Positions 17,101-26,465 of a DNA stretch of 64,000 nt are shown piece after piece (the first letter of the stretch is position 1; the number at the start of each line of letters is the position of its first letter). The stretch is taken from positions 36,974 to 100,973 of the forward strand of contig ONSU01000005.1 of NCBI GenBank assembly GCA_900320545.1. Direction: 5' to 3'. A model generated the notes under the pieces. The model was not told the DNA's origin. It saw nothing but the letters and a program-made list of their open reading frames with translations, and searched no databases. Position numbers and translations under genes: made by a program. The DNA comes from an uncultured Bacteroidales bacterium. Its GTDB lineage: Bacteria; Bacteroidota; Bacteroidia; Bacteroidales; UBA932.

Positions 17101-17109
17101 TCCTTCCTT
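17101..17109 (-). promoter_or_regulatory. Shine-Dalgarno-like site before uvrA
   Basis: On the minus strand the gap between the lipoprotein stop and the uvrA ATG reads AAAGGAAGGA. This purine-rich stretch is a recognisable ribosome-binding site, which most starts in this window do not have. Confidence 0.5.
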
Positions 17110-18387
17110 TTATTCTGCTTTTTTGAAAAGTGATGCAAATGCGAACAAGTCGGCGTCGAAGGACTGCGGATCCCACCAGTATACCGTCCCGAAGGGAGGG
17201 GTGTCATAATCCCGGAACTGCATGTCCAGGCCGCCCTGCTCCGTGAGCCGGAAGGCGATGACGCTGTTACTGACGGCCTTCTGCGTTTTGCTGAAGGCAC
17301 GGTTGGCATCAATCTTATAGTAGGTCCACACCTGCGATTTGGCTCCGGTCTCTTCCGCTTCGAACATATTGATCTCCTGGACCGTATATTTTCCGAGGAC
17401 GATGCCCTCCGAAGAGTAATTTTTGGGTGTGGTGAGGATGATCGGTGTCGTTTCGGTGAAGTAAGCTGCGAAATCGCCCGTCTTTCCGGGTGTCAGGGTT
17501 ACGACGCCGGTTTCCTCGTCCTCGGAGAATTCAAGGGTGAAGTCCTTGTTGCTCAAGGGAAGGAGGGTAAGGTCTTCTTTTCCTTCATCAAACCACAGTT
17601 CCAGTTCGTCTTTGTCGTAAATATGGTCGAAAACCCATTTGCCGACCAGGCGGGCGGGCACCTGGATGCCGCTTTCCACTTTGATCGTGTAGGTGCCCCG
17701 GTCGCCCGGATGGAAGCGGCTCCCGGAGACGGACAAGACCACGCGGACATCGCCCGGAAGATCCCGGGGAATGTTGTCCGCCGGCGTGAAATCCATCTTG
17801 GCGGAGGATGCGCCCTTGGCGATGACGAATTTGTCCGCGGCCGGCACGACGTAACCGGCCTCGTTACCGGTGAGGACAATGGGAATTTCCAATTCCTCCG
17901 GAGCGCGGAAGTTCGTCCCGGAATGGACGCCCTCGAGGGTCAGGGTGGCGGTCACTTTCTCGTGGAGGGCGCTCCCCGTGGTCGTGAAATTGTAGATGAG
18001 TTCCTCTTCCGCGTCCAGTTCGATGACCGTCTTATACTTGGTGCCGACGGTATAGTTGGGACCGGCATTGATGGTGAGGGTGACACCGCGCTCTGCAGTC
18101 ATCCCTATATCGGTGACGGTGACGGTGGCGGAGGAACTGCCCTCTGGGAAGGAGATCTTCCAGTCGGACAGGACATAATCCGTCCCCTCGACAGCATCAC
18201 CGCCGGGGAGAAGCGAAATTTCAAGCTCATAGGGCGCGGGCCGGGACAGGACGATCGGGATCTCTACGGTACCCCGGGAATAGAGGGTGTAGAAGTTCTG
18301 TTCGAATTCGACAGAGGGGAGTTGGTCTTCTTTGTTGCAGGAGACGACAAGGGCCGTGAGTGCGAGGGCGAAAAGAAGGCGTTTCAT
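17110..18387 (-). CDS. Surface lipoprotein with Calx-beta-like repeats
   Basis: Lipoprotein signal with Cys17 in [11 protein letters not shown], likely exported to the outer membrane. Residues 25-230 contain two similar beta-sandwich-like stretches of Calx-beta type: each has a [24 protein letters not shown] strand, then [21 protein letters not shown] or [18 protein letters not shown]. Residues about 235-425 form a separate C-terminal domain beginning [19 protein letters not shown]. It follows SusC, SusD and a small lipoprotein and probably helps bind the same glycan or peptide; no specific family name is assigned. Confidence 0.75.
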   Translation of the reverse strand: MKRLLFALALTALVVSCNKEDQLPSVEFEQNFYTLYSRGTVEIPIVLSRPAPYELEISLLPGGDAVEGTDYVLSDWKISFPEGSSSATVTVTDIGMTAERGVTLTINAGPNYTVGTKYKTVIELDAEEELIYNFTTTGSALHEKVTATLTLEGVHSGTNFRAPEELEIPIVLTGNEAGYVVPAADKFVIAKGASSAKMDFTPADNIPRDLPGDVRVVLSVSGSRFHPGDRGTYTIKVESGIQVPARLVGKWVFDHIYDKDELELWFDEGKEDLTLLPLSNKDFTLEFSEDEETGVVTLTPGKTGDFAAYFTETTPIILTTPKNYSSEGIVLGKYTVQEINMFEAEETGAKSQVWTYYKIDANRAFSKTQKAVSNSVIAFRLTEQGGLDMQFRDYDTPPFGTVYWWDPQSFDADLFAFASLFKKAE

Positions 18388-18391
18388 ATCG

Positions 18392-18589
18392 TTAATCCGT
18401 ATTTATATAGTTCTCGTATTCAGCGCGGATTTCCGCGAGGGCTTCCCGGTCGGTCTCGGAAGGGATCTCTCCCTTGGGCAGGACATACTGCTGGGATGTG
18501 CTGTCCGTCTTAGGGGGCAGCTTTTCGTAGCCGCAGCCGGTTGCAAGCAGTGCGAAGATAATAAAAATATAGATAAGCTTAGTCTTCAT
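18392..18589 (-). CDS. Small lipoprotein of the SusCD operon
   Basis: A 65-residue protein with a lipoprotein signal (IFIIFALLATGCGYEKL, lipid Cys19) and a charged tail (TDREALAEIRAEYENYI). It starts at an ATG inside the end of the SusD gene (11-base overlap) and ends four bases before the next lipoprotein gene. This packing supports it as real. No family is recognised; it is probably anchored to the outer membrane with its SusC/SusD partners. Confidence 0.7.
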   Translation of the reverse strand: MKTKLIYIFIIFALLATGCGYEKLPPKTDSTSQQYVLPKGEIPSETDREALAEIRAEYENYINTD

Positions 18590-19949
18590 AGCCGGGATTT
18601 TGTTGCATGTCGGGGTTGAGTTCACAGTCCTGTTTGTAGATGGGGGCCGTGTAGAGATATTTCTTCATCGTGTATTTGAGGCCGTTGGAAATGACCCACC
18701 ACTCCGGGCGGCCGTTGCGCTTGAGTTCGAAGAAACGGTCGCCCTCCATATAGAGTTCCCTGCGACGTTCGTCAAAGATGGCCTGGAGGAGGGGCGTAAC
18801 GGCCTTGCCGGCGGCATCCTCCGTGATGCGGTCGCCTTCCCGGACAGGCGGGAGAGTCGCTTCCGTGAGAGGCGCGGCGCCTTCGATCCGGGCGGAGCGA
18901 AGGGCATTTAGGTAGTCCAGGGCGATGTCGGGATGCCCCCGGTGGTACTCCGCCTCGGCGGCGATCAGGTACATTTCGCTCAGTCGCACGCGCCGCTCGG
19001 GCGCCTTGGTATTGAGACGTTTCGCGTTGAAGGAAGTGGCAAGACGGATATCTCCCGGTTCGTACAGCCGGGCAAGCGCCGCGCAGACGGGCCGGCTGGC
19101 GATATAGCCCTTCATATAGGAGAAGTACCAGTCGAGTTCGGAGGAATTGTCGATGTGGGTCTTGGCGATGACTTCGCCCGTAGGCGCCGCGGCGTCGAGC
19201 ATCGCCTTGTAGCCGTCGGGCGGAGTGAGGGTTAGGCCGCTGTGGTCGATGAGGTCCTCCGCGATGGCGGCGGCGGTGTCCCAGTCCTCGCACCAGAAGG
19301 CGAGGCGGGCCCGGTATGCCTTGACGAGCGTCGTTGTAAAGAACCACTTGCGGTCATCGGTCGTAAACGGCAGGGCCGCAGCGAGTTGTGAATCCGCGTA
19401 TTCCGCCGTTACCTTCAGGGATGCGCGCGACGGCATCGCTTCTATATCCACCTTGTCGACGATCGGGACGCCCGGCTCCGCGGCCGCGTCGGCGGGATCG
19501 TACGGCCCGGCGAACTCCCGCAGCAGGTTGTAGTAGAGGATCCCTTTCATCGCGTATGCCGCCCCCAGGGCTCCCCGGGCGGTGTCGGAGGTACGGCCTG
19601 CGAGCCCTTCGATGACGATGTTGCAGTCGCGGATGATTTCGAACATGTCCCGGTAGTCGCTCATCCGGCTGTTGATAGCCTCTCCGGCGTAGGAAATGAG
19701 GCCGTCCCCGATGCGGATGTTGGCGTCGAGGTCGTCGGCGCTTCCTTCGAAGAGGGCGACCGTTTCCATATTGCCGAGGACAAGGGCGTCGCCTCCGCCT
19801 TCGATATCGCGGATGCGGCCGTGCATCAGGGCGGCGAACTCTTCGTCGGTCTTCGGGATCACCTCCCCCTGCGGCTGGACGCTCAGGTAGCGGGTGCATC
19901 CGGCAAGGAGCAACAGAAGCGGCAGTATGATTCGTTTACAGATTGACAT
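18579..19949 (-). CDS. SusD/RagB-family outer-membrane lipoprotein
   Basis: The surface-exposed nutrient-binding partner of the SusC channel. The 456-residue protein has lipobox LLLAGCTRYLSVQPQGEVIPKT, with the usual P-x-G start of SusD proteins, a TPR-like helical core (RDCNIVIEGLAG, AYAMKGILYYNLLREFAGPYD, YRARLAFWCEDWDTAAAIAE) and the C-terminal signature RLSEMYLIAAEAEYHRG...FDERRRELYMEGDRFFELKRNG. The start overlaps the end of the susC-like gene by 14 bases. Substrate is unknown. Confidence 0.95.
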   Translation of the reverse strand: MSICKRIILPLLLLLAGCTRYLSVQPQGEVIPKTDEEFAALMHGRIRDIEGGGDALVLGNMETVALFEGSADDLDANIRIGDGLISYAGEAINSRMSDYRDMFEIIRDCNIVIEGLAGRTSDTARGALGAAYAMKGILYYNLLREFAGPYDPADAAAEPGVPIVDKVDIEAMPSRASLKVTAEYADSQLAAALPFTTDDRKWFFTTTLVKAYRARLAFWCEDWDTAAAIAEDLIDHSGLTLTPPDGYKAMLDAAAPTGEVIAKTHIDNSSELDWYFSYMKGYIASRPVCAALARLYEPGDIRLATSFNAKRLNTKAPERRVRLSEMYLIAAEAEYHRGHPDIALDYLNALRSARIEGAAPLTEATLPPVREGDRITEDAAGKAVTPLLQAIFDERRRELYMEGDRFFELKRNGRPEWWVISNGLKYTMKKYLYTAPIYKQDCELNPDMQQNPGYED

Positions 19950-22900
19950 TCACACCGAGGGAGACGCTCCTGGTCGTCGGATAGGTCGCGCCGGGCACTT
20001 CCGGATCCATCCCGTCGTAGCGGGTGAGGGTCAGCATATTGCCGAGCGTGAGGTTGAGGGTGACTTTGGGAAAGCTGTACGAGAGAATGATGGATTTGAT
20101 CCTGAGGTACGAGACATCCTTGAGATAGATGGCGTCGATGATGTTGTAATCCATCGGATTGAGGGCCGCGAACGAGTAGCGGGCGTCGAAGCGGTCGTAG
20201 ATGCGGGGGTAGGCGACGCCGGTCGGGGTGGCTTCCGTCCAGCGGGAGGTGCGGTCTCGGCCGACGTTGAGGTGGTTGGCGTAGAGGTCGCTGTACTGCG
20301 ACTGCACTTCTTCGGTGGAGACGCCGCTGTGCCGGGCGTTGAGGTAGGAGGCGGGCGAGACGATCTTGTCGTAGCACTTGGCGCCGAAACTGTAGACGCC
20401 GCTGACGCTGAGCCGGAGGCCGCGCCACTCGACGGAGAGGCTGATACCGCCGTTGTAGGGCGCGATCGTGGTGCCGAGGTAGTAGCGGTAATTGTCGGGA
20501 TTGTTGAGGTCGGAGGCCGTGCGGATGTCGGAATCCTCGCGGAGACGGAAGCCGTAGAGTCCGTTCGCGCGGTCGACGCCGCCGAGCCGGCCCGCGAAAA
20601 TGGCCCCGACGGGATAGCCCTCCACATAGCGGTCCTTGGCGGTGATGGTCCGGGAAGGGGGATTATAGCGGGTGACCTTATTATAATTGTAGGCGAAGTT
20701 GACGGATGCCTTGACGCGCCAGTCTTTCCCGAAGGACTGCTTCCAGGTGAGCGTCGTTTCGACGCCGGTGTTGAGGATGTCGGCCGAATTGAAGTACACC
20801 GAGGTGAATCCGGTCGTGGACTGCACCTGGGAGGCGGTGACGACATCCGAACTCTGCCGGTAATACCATTCCGCCGCGAGGGTGAATTTTTCCCCGAACA
20901 TCCCGACGTCGATCCCGGCCTTGAGGTCGGAGGTCTTCTCCCAGCCGAGTTCCGGGTTGGGAGCCGAAGGAATCGTGCCGAGAAGGAAACTCTCCGAGCC
21001 GTAATAGCGGTATTCCTGCCGGAGATACTGCATCACGAGCTGATGCGTGGCGGCGGTGGAGATGTTGCCGGTATAGCCGTAGGCGGCCCGCAGGGTGCCG
21101 TGGCTGAGCCACTTCGCGGATTTCGCCCACCGCTCTTCGCCCCAGTGCCAGGCGGCTCCCGCGCTCCAGGTCGGATTGAACTGCCGCTTCACGCCGAAGT
21201 TGCTGCTGCCGTCGGTCCGGAAACTGGCGTTGAACACGATGGTCCTGCCGAGGTAATAATCGGCGGAGGCGTAGAACGACGCGTAGCGCGTGTCGGAGAA
21301 GAATTCGCCGCTCAGGCGCTCCACCTGCCGGACCCATTCGTCCACCGGTCCGCTGACGGGGGGCAGGGAAGTGGTGCCCGTCTCCGGGTCGTAATTGTAG
21401 CGCTTGGTGTAGGTGCTGTTGGAGGAGGAGCCCCGGATTTCGGCGCCGGCGATGACGTTGAGGTTGTGCCGGAGACGCTTCCCGTCGAAGGTCTGGTTCC
21501 AGATGAAATGCCCGCGGGCGATGTAGCTGTGGCGGTTGGTCCGGTTCTGGGTGATGCTGCCGTAGAGGTTGGTCTGGGAGCGGTCGTCGGCTCCGAGCCG
21601 GTCGCGGAAGGCGGTGTAGGTGGATTTGTCGACGACTTTGTCGGTGGCGTTGTGCGAATAACCGTACGAAGCCAGGGCGTTGAAATGCAGCACCGGGATG
21701 ATCATCAGGTCGGCCTGAGCCCGCACCGTCGCTGCCGTGTTGACGGTCTTCGTACTGTTGCTGTGGAGTTCCCGGAGGATGCTGAATCCGTTCAGCGGCA
21801 TCACCTCTTCGGCCGAGCGCCCGTTGTAGTAGCCCAGCGTGAACCAGGTGTTGTCGGGCGCGTAGTCGCCGTTCCCGTCGTAGGCCTGCTCGTAGGGATT
21901 GGCGAAATAGGCGTAGGTGAACGGGTCGACGCTGCTGTCGGGGCTCTTGGAACGCTGGTGGCTGGCGTCGATCCCGAAGACGAGCTGCAGCCGGTCGACG
22001 GGGCGGAGGTCGATGTTGGCGTTGAGACTGTAGCGCTGGTAATTGTTGCGGATCAGCATGCCGTTGTCGTCATTGACGCCGCCGGAGAGATAATAGGTGA
22101 CGCGGTCCGCTCCGCCGCTCAGCGAGAGGTGGTGGTTCATCTGGAAGGCGTTGCGGAGGAGGAGTCTGTACCAGTTGGTGTCGACCCCGCGGAGTCTTTC
22201 GATCTCGGCGTCCTGCTCCGCCCGGGTAAGGCCGGCATACTTCCCGGCGCCGCTGCGGATCTGCCCGACGATGCCGACGACGGGGTAGATGACGGTCGGA
22301 TCGGACTGTGCGGCCGCGAATTTCGCCGCCGAGAATTCGTCCCAGAGGGTCTGCTCCCAGTCGAGTTTCTCCGAAGCGTTCATCAGGCTCAGACTGCGCT
22401 GCGGGCGGAAGGACAGGGAAAAATTATTGGAATAGCCGACTTTCATCCGCCCCCTGGAACCCTTGCGGGTGGTGATGACGATGACGCCGTTCGCCGCCCG
22501 TGAACCATAGATGGCGGCCGCCGCGGCATCCTTCAGGATGGTGACGGACTCGATGTCGTTGGGATTGATCCCGCCGACCCCGCTCACGAAGATATCGTCG
22601 AATCCGCCCGTGGAAATCTGCTCCCGCGACAGTCCCGAACCGCCCTGCAGCGGGACACCGTCCACCACCCAGAGCGGGTCGCTGTTGCCGGAAAGGTTGT
22701 TGGTGCCGCGGATGCGGATCCGGGACTGCGTGCCGGGCTGCCCCGACACTGCCTTGACGCTGACGCCGGCCACTTCGCCGGCCATCAGGGCGTCAACCCC
22801 CGACAGCGGACTGGCGTGCAGCGCCTCCCCGCTGATGACCGCCACGCTGCCGGTCACCTTCTTGGTCGTCGTCTGGGCGTAGCCGGTAATGACAACCTCC

Positions 22901-23022
22901 TCAAGCACGTCCGCCAGGGAATCGGCGTATGCGATCGCCAGGCTGTCCTCGGGTGACAGCGCCTGCCCCCGGGCGCCGAGCCCGCAGAGCAACACCGTCA
23001 GTATGCAGAGGATTTTGCGCAT
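19936..23022 (-). CDS. SusC/RagA-family TonB-dependent receptor
   Basis: Outer-membrane TonB-dependent channel of a SusCD pair. The 1028-residue protein has a signal peptide (KILCILTVLLCGLGARGQ), a TonB-box-like EEVVITGYAQTTTK near residue 42, the plug domain (GQPGTQSRIRIRGTNNLS, PLWVVDGVPL, VTILKDAAAAAIYGSRAANG) and a long beta-barrel. It lacks the N-terminal carboxypeptidase-regulatory-like domain found in many SusC proteins. A -7 box and a short hairpin precede the ATG. It heads an operon through SusD, two lipoproteins and probably uvrA and waaA. Confidence 0.96.
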   Translation of the reverse strand: MRKILCILTVLLCGLGARGQALSPEDSLAIAYADSLADVLEEVVITGYAQTTTKKVTGSVAVISGEALHASPLSGVDALMAGEVAGVSVKAVSGQPGTQSRIRIRGTNNLSGNSDPLWVVDGVPLQGGSGLSREQISTGGFDDIFVSGVGGINPNDIESVTILKDAAAAAIYGSRAANGVIVITTRKGSRGRMKVGYSNNFSLSFRPQRSLSLMNASEKLDWEQTLWDEFSAAKFAAAQSDPTVIYPVVGIVGQIRSGAGKYAGLTRAEQDAEIERLRGVDTNWYRLLLRNAFQMNHHLSLSGGADRVTYYLSGGVNDDNGMLIRNNYQRYSLNANIDLRPVDRLQLVFGIDASHQRSKSPDSSVDPFTYAYFANPYEQAYDGNGDYAPDNTWFTLGYYNGRSAEEVMPLNGFSILRELHSNSTKTVNTAATVRAQADLMIIPVLHFNALASYGYSHNATDKVVDKSTYTAFRDRLGADDRSQTNLYGSITQNRTNRHSYIARGHFIWNQTFDGKRLRHNLNVIAGAEIRGSSSNSTYTKRYNYDPETGTTSLPPVSGPVDEWVRQVERLSGEFFSDTRYASFYASADYYLGRTIVFNASFRTDGSSNFGVKRQFNPTWSAGAAWHWGEERWAKSAKWLSHGTLRAAYGYTGNISTAATHQLVMQYLRQEYRYYGSESFLLGTIPSAPNPELGWEKTSDLKAGIDVGMFGEKFTLAAEWYYRQSSDVVTASQVQSTTGFTSVYFNSADILNTGVETTLTWKQSFGKDWRVKASVNFAYNYNKVTRYNPPSRTITAKDRYVEGYPVGAIFAGRLGGVDRANGLYGFRLREDSDIRTASDLNNPDNYRYYLGTTIAPYNGGISLSVEWRGLRLSVSGVYSFGAKCYDKIVSPASYLNARHSGVSTEEVQSQYSDLYANHLNVGRDRTSRWTEATPTGVAYPRIYDRFDARYSFAALNPMDYNIIDAIYLKDVSYLRIKSIILSYSFPKVTLNLTLGNMLTLTRYDGMDPEVPGATYPTTRSVSLGVNVNL

Positions 23023-23023
23023 T

Positions 23024-23041
23024 GTAGTCCTGTCAGACTAC
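23024..23041. other. Short inverted repeat before the SusC start
   Basis: Arms GTAGTC (23024-23029) and GACTAC (23036-23041) with a six-base loop lie between the -7 box and the ATG at 23022. It could be an operator or a leader hairpin that hides the start. Chance occurrence of six-base arms is not excluded. Confidence 0.4.
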
Positions 23042-23048
23042 AAATATA
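23041..23048 (-). promoter_or_regulatory. -7 promoter box of the SusCD operon (TATATTTG)
   Basis: Perfect TAnnTTTG on the minus strand, 18 bases before the ATG at 23022. No clear -33 box. Confidence 0.55.
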
Positions 23049-23071
23049 GCAAGAATTCAGAATTTGTGCAG

Positions 23072-25348
23072 TTAACGCCGGTATTTCGCCGTGCGGCTGT
23101 CGGAGATGACGCCGCTCCAGTTGAGGCCGAAGGCGAAGTCCCAGACGTGGCCGTCGGCATCCTTGTAGCAGTCCATGTCGAACGGGACGTCTTCGCACTG
23201 TTCCTCCACGGTCTTCATGTCGGCCGGGAACTGGCAGGGGAGGAGGCCGGAAGGCTCGAAAGCGCCGCTGATGACATCCAGGAGCGCATTGTTCGATACG
23301 CCGAATGCGATGAGAACGGCATCCGCGGACGGCTCGATCTCGGCCGGGACGAACGGACGGTCTACGTGGACGACCAGGATGACGGGCTTCTCGCCCATCG
23401 CTTCGCGGGTCCGCCGGACCATATACATATCCTCCTCGTTGGAAGACGTCTCGGTGCGGCCCTTGTAACTGCGGTTGTCGGAGGCCTCGGTGGGATCGCC
23501 GCCCGCGATGCTCTTTTCCCGGGCAAACTCTGCCGTGTAGGGACCGTATTGCAGGCTGATGGGGTTGTAGTGCCCCTCTTTCTGTCCTTCTTCCGGCTTG
23601 ATGTAGCCCCAGTGCCCATAAGGCGTCTTCACGGAGACAAGGGCGAAATCGGCCTCCTCCGGCGTATCAACGACCTCGAAATACCTGGACAGCAATTCTT
23701 TGGAGAAAGGATATTCGTCGTAAGGCTCGATCGGCTTCATCCAGTGGGTGAGTCCGGCCCCGACGTGACGCAGCGGTTCGTACACCTTGAGGCGGCCCTG
23801 TACAGGAAGGGCGCCGGCGTGGTTCTTGACCATCACGACGGACTTGAGCTGCGCTTCATATCCGGCGGCCACGAACTCCTTGCAGCCGACAATCTTCTCT
23901 GCCTCGGAAGGGTCTACATACGGATTCTCCAGCAGCCCGACGCGGATGATGTTCATCAGCAGCCGGCAGGCCGACATCTCGAAACGCTCGCGGGCGCTGT
24001 CGGCGCCGTATTTTTCAATCCAGAGCTGATAGGCCTCCAGGCTCGGACCATTGTCATAGACACCGCCGAGCTGGTCGACGCCTGCCTCGAACACCTTCAG
24101 GCGCTTCTCTGCGGCCGTCGCGGTCTCCATTCCCCAGGGAGTTCCCTTGTGGATATATGTCTTCTCGTAGTCTTTGACGATGCCCCAGTCGGTGCACACG
24201 ACTCCCTCGAAGCCGTATTTGTCGCGGAGCAGTTCCTGGATGATGTAGTGGCTGAATCCGTTGCCGACATTCTCCCCGGAGGGGTCCTGGCCGTAGGAAA
24301 TGGTGTAGTACGGCATCACGGCCGAAGCCATGCGCGTCTTCCCTTTGAGCTTGAAAGCGCCGTCCACGAAAGGAATGAATCCCTGGGCAAAGTTATTCCC
24401 CGGATAAACGGCATATTTCCCGATGCCGAAGTGGGCGTCCCGGCCGCCTTCCCCGGAGCCGCCGCCCGGCCAGTGCTTGACCATGCAGTTGACGGACTGC
24501 GTGCCCCAGCCGGTCTTGCTGCCCGGCGTCGTCTGGAACGCGTCGCAATAGGTCCGGGCAATGTCGCGGCAAAGATACGGGCTCTCGCTGAATGTGCCGT
24601 AGAAACGCCTCCAGCGGGGCTCCGAGGCCATGTCGATCTGCGGCGAAAGGGCGGTCGTGATGCCGAGCGCCCGGTATTCTTGGGAGACGACTTCACCGTG
24701 CTTCTTGATGATGTCCATGTCGAAGGTCGCCGCCATTCCGATCTCCCGCGGCCAGCGCGAAATGTTGCTGCTTCCGTCCGGATCGAATTCGCCGTCCGGC
24801 TCGTGCTTGTAAGTACTGGTGTTGGTCTGTCCGTTGGTGTAGTTGCGCGGATCGGTCGAATTGTTGGCCGGAATGCCGAGCGGCTCGGCCTCGCAGAAGG
24901 CCTGCACATTATTGGCCCACTCCGCGCCCATCCGCGGGCTGGCGATGTCCGAAATGAGGACGTGGCGCACGTGGTCGTCCCGGAGGAAACCGATCTGCTT
25001 CGGCGTCAGCGCCGCCGAATCCAGCACCCGCTGGGCGGAGGAATAGATCATCAGGCCGCAGATCTCTTCAATGCTCATCTTCCCGGCCAGGTCGATGGCC
25101 CGTTTCTCGGGGCGGAGCCGCCAGTCCTCGTACGGATCCAGCACGCCGTTGCGGTTGAGGTCCTTGAACGGCCGCCCGTCGACGGTCAGGATGCTCACGC
25201 CCGAAGCCGGGCTGTACCCCAGCACGGGCGCACCCTTCTGATGGACAGTACGATACGTTCCGTGGTCGGTCTCCGTCCACGGCTGCGGCGCGCAGGCCGA
25301 GAGGAGGAACAATGCGGATAAGGAAAGAAAAACGCTGCGATTCATCAT
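23072..25348 (-). CDS. Exported glycoside hydrolase family 3
   Basis: A retaining beta-glycosidase of the beta-glucosidase/xylosidase type. The 758-residue product has a lipoprotein signal (LSLSALFLLSACAPQPW, Cys19) and a Ca-binding EF-hand-like loop DLNRNGVLDPYEDW near residues 63-76. The GH3 barrel includes KHWPGGGSGEGGRDAH (291-306) and the nucleophile Asp387 in GVVCTDWG, followed by the C-terminal alpha/beta domain. The ATG pair at 25348/25345 was chosen because the signal peptide begins there. It is transcribed alone from a promoter divergent from the GntR/LacI-type regulator, which probably controls it. Exact sugar specificity is unknown. Confidence 0.92.
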   Translation of the reverse strand: MMNRSVFLSLSALFLLSACAPQPWTETDHGTYRTVHQKGAPVLGYSPASGVSILTVDGRPFKDLNRNGVLDPYEDWRLRPEKRAIDLAGKMSIEEICGLMIYSSAQRVLDSAALTPKQIGFLRDDHVRHVLISDIASPRMGAEWANNVQAFCEAEPLGIPANNSTDPRNYTNGQTNTSTYKHEPDGEFDPDGSSNISRWPREIGMAATFDMDIIKKHGEVVSQEYRALGITTALSPQIDMASEPRWRRFYGTFSESPYLCRDIARTYCDAFQTTPGSKTGWGTQSVNCMVKHWPGGGSGEGGRDAHFGIGKYAVYPGNNFAQGFIPFVDGAFKLKGKTRMASAVMPYYTISYGQDPSGENVGNGFSHYIIQELLRDKYGFEGVVCTDWGIVKDYEKTYIHKGTPWGMETATAAEKRLKVFEAGVDQLGGVYDNGPSLEAYQLWIEKYGADSARERFEMSACRLLMNIIRVGLLENPYVDPSEAEKIVGCKEFVAAGYEAQLKSVVMVKNHAGALPVQGRLKVYEPLRHVGAGLTHWMKPIEPYDEYPFSKELLSRYFEVVDTPEEADFALVSVKTPYGHWGYIKPEEGQKEGHYNPISLQYGPYTAEFAREKSIAGGDPTEASDNRSYKGRTETSSNEEDMYMVRRTREAMGEKPVILVVHVDRPFVPAEIEPSADAVLIAFGVSNNALLDVISGAFEPSGLLPCQFPADMKTVEEQCEDVPFDMDCYKDADGHVWDFAFGLNWSGVISDSRTAKYRR

Positions 25349-25371
25349 GGATATATTCAAGAAATCTTGTG

Positions 25372-25401
25372 CGAAGTTAATCAATATTTTTTGATAGGCA
25401 A
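25372..25401 (-). promoter_or_regulatory. Promoter of the GH3 gene (-33 TTG, -7 TAACTTCG)
   Basis: On the minus strand TTG (25399-25401) is followed after 19 bases by TAACTTCG (25372-25379), one mismatch from TAnnTTTG. Spacing fits Bacteroidetes promoters. Confidence 0.5.
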
Positions 25402-25487
25402 GATTCCGGTAGTAACGTGAGAAAAAAATCAGACCGGTCCATACAAGTATGAAAACATTTTTGTATATTGCGACAAATCATCTGAAT

Positions 25488-26465
25488 ATGTTACGGGAAA
25501 AACGATTCAAGCAGATTGTCCATACCGTCGAACAGGATATCCTTGAGGGACGGTATAAGGTGGGGGACAGGATTGCGTCCATCAATTCCTGGTGCATCCG
25601 GACGGGGCTTTCACGGAGTTCCGTCATGCTGGCGCTTGACGAACTCAAGTCGCGCGGCATCATCGAAGCCGAGCAGTCCGTGGGGTATTTCGTAAGCAGT
25701 ACGCGGGTCGAAGTCGCCCATCGCATCCTGCTGATATTCGGTGAATTCAATCTCTTCAAGGAGGACCTTTACCACTCCATCCTCGAATCGCTCGGCCGCG
25801 GGGCGCAGGTGGATATTGTCTTCCACCATTCGAGCCGCAGCACGTTCGACATGCTGGTCGAGAATACGGCCGGGAAGTATACCGTCTATGTGGTAATGCC
25901 GGGCGGCGACCTGGGCGACATCGAGGCTCAGCTCCGGAAGCTGGGGGGCAAAGTCATCCTGATCGATCACTTCTCCGATTCGCTGAAGGGCAAGTTCTCC
26001 TGCGTGGGACAGGATTTTGCCGCCGACACGTATGATGCGCTCGTGTCGGGGCTTTCCAAGATCCGTCCCTATCGCGAAATCGTGCTTGTCCAGCATAACC
26101 GGATCGAACCTGTGGAACGTTATGACGGGCTCAGGCGTTTCTGTCAGGAATTCGAGTTCGAGTCCGGCTATCTGAAAACAATGGCCGATATGCCCGTCAA
26201 GCGCGGCGTAATCTACCTCACGCCGGAGGACCGGGAAATCGTCAATATCCTCTCAGCGGCACAGCGTCAGGGACTGACGGCTGGTACCGACTTTGGTCTG
26301 ATTTCTTACAACGATACGGTGCTCAAGGAGGTCCTGGCCGGAGGCCTTACCACCCTGACCACGGATTTCATCCAGATGGGCAAGACCGTTGTCGACCTGA
26401 TCCGCGACAACGAGATCCGTACCATCCGCAATCCCTGGAAACTGATCCTTCGCAAGTCGCTTTAG
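25488..26465 (+). CDS. GntR-type DNA-binding / LacI-type sensor regulator
   Basis: An AraR-like chimera. Residues about 5-75 are a GntR winged helix (FKQIVHTVEQDILEGRYKVG, then LSRSSVMLALDELKSRGIIE), and residues about 80-325 are a periplasmic-binding-protein-like sensor domain that would bind a sugar. The ATG at 25488 places the helix-turn-helix at its normal distance from the N-terminus; an in-frame ATG at 25449 would add 13 residues. It is divergent from the GH3 gene and ends with a 4-base convergent overlap on the FAD-enzyme gene, so it probably responds to a breakdown sugar and controls one or both sides. Confidence 0.85.
   Translation: MLREKRFKQIVHTVEQDILEGRYKVGDRIASINSWCIRTGLSRSSVMLALDELKSRGIIEAEQSVGYFVSSTRVEVAHRILLIFGEFNLFKEDLYHSILESLGRGAQVDIVFHHSSRSTFDMLVENTAGKYTVYVVMPGGDLGDIEAQLRKLGGKVILIDHFSDSLKGKFSCVGQDFAADTYDALVSGLSKIRPYREIVLVQHNRIEPVERYDGLRRFCQEFEFESGYLKTMADMPVKRGVIYLTPEDREIVNILSAAQRQGLTAGTDFGLISYNDTVLKEVLAGGLTTLTTDFIQMGKTVVDLIRDNEIRTIRNPWKLILRKSL

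Noticed and set aside
14440-17133. A very long open frame (about 897 codons) antisense to uvrA
   Set aside because: Repetitive Val/Asp/Gly/Glu-rich product with no family signal; it is the mirror of strong GC-rich codon use in uvrA.
19894-22503. A long antisense frame opposite the SusC and SusD genes
   Set aside because: Same composition artefact; both sense genes are unmistakable.
23024-23041. SusC leader hairpin as a riboswitch
   Set aside because: Only six-base arms and an 18-base leader; too small for a ligand-binding RNA.
22889-25321. An 810-codon frame antisense to the GH3 gene
   Set aside because: Antisense shadow of a certain GH3 gene with no recognisable domain.
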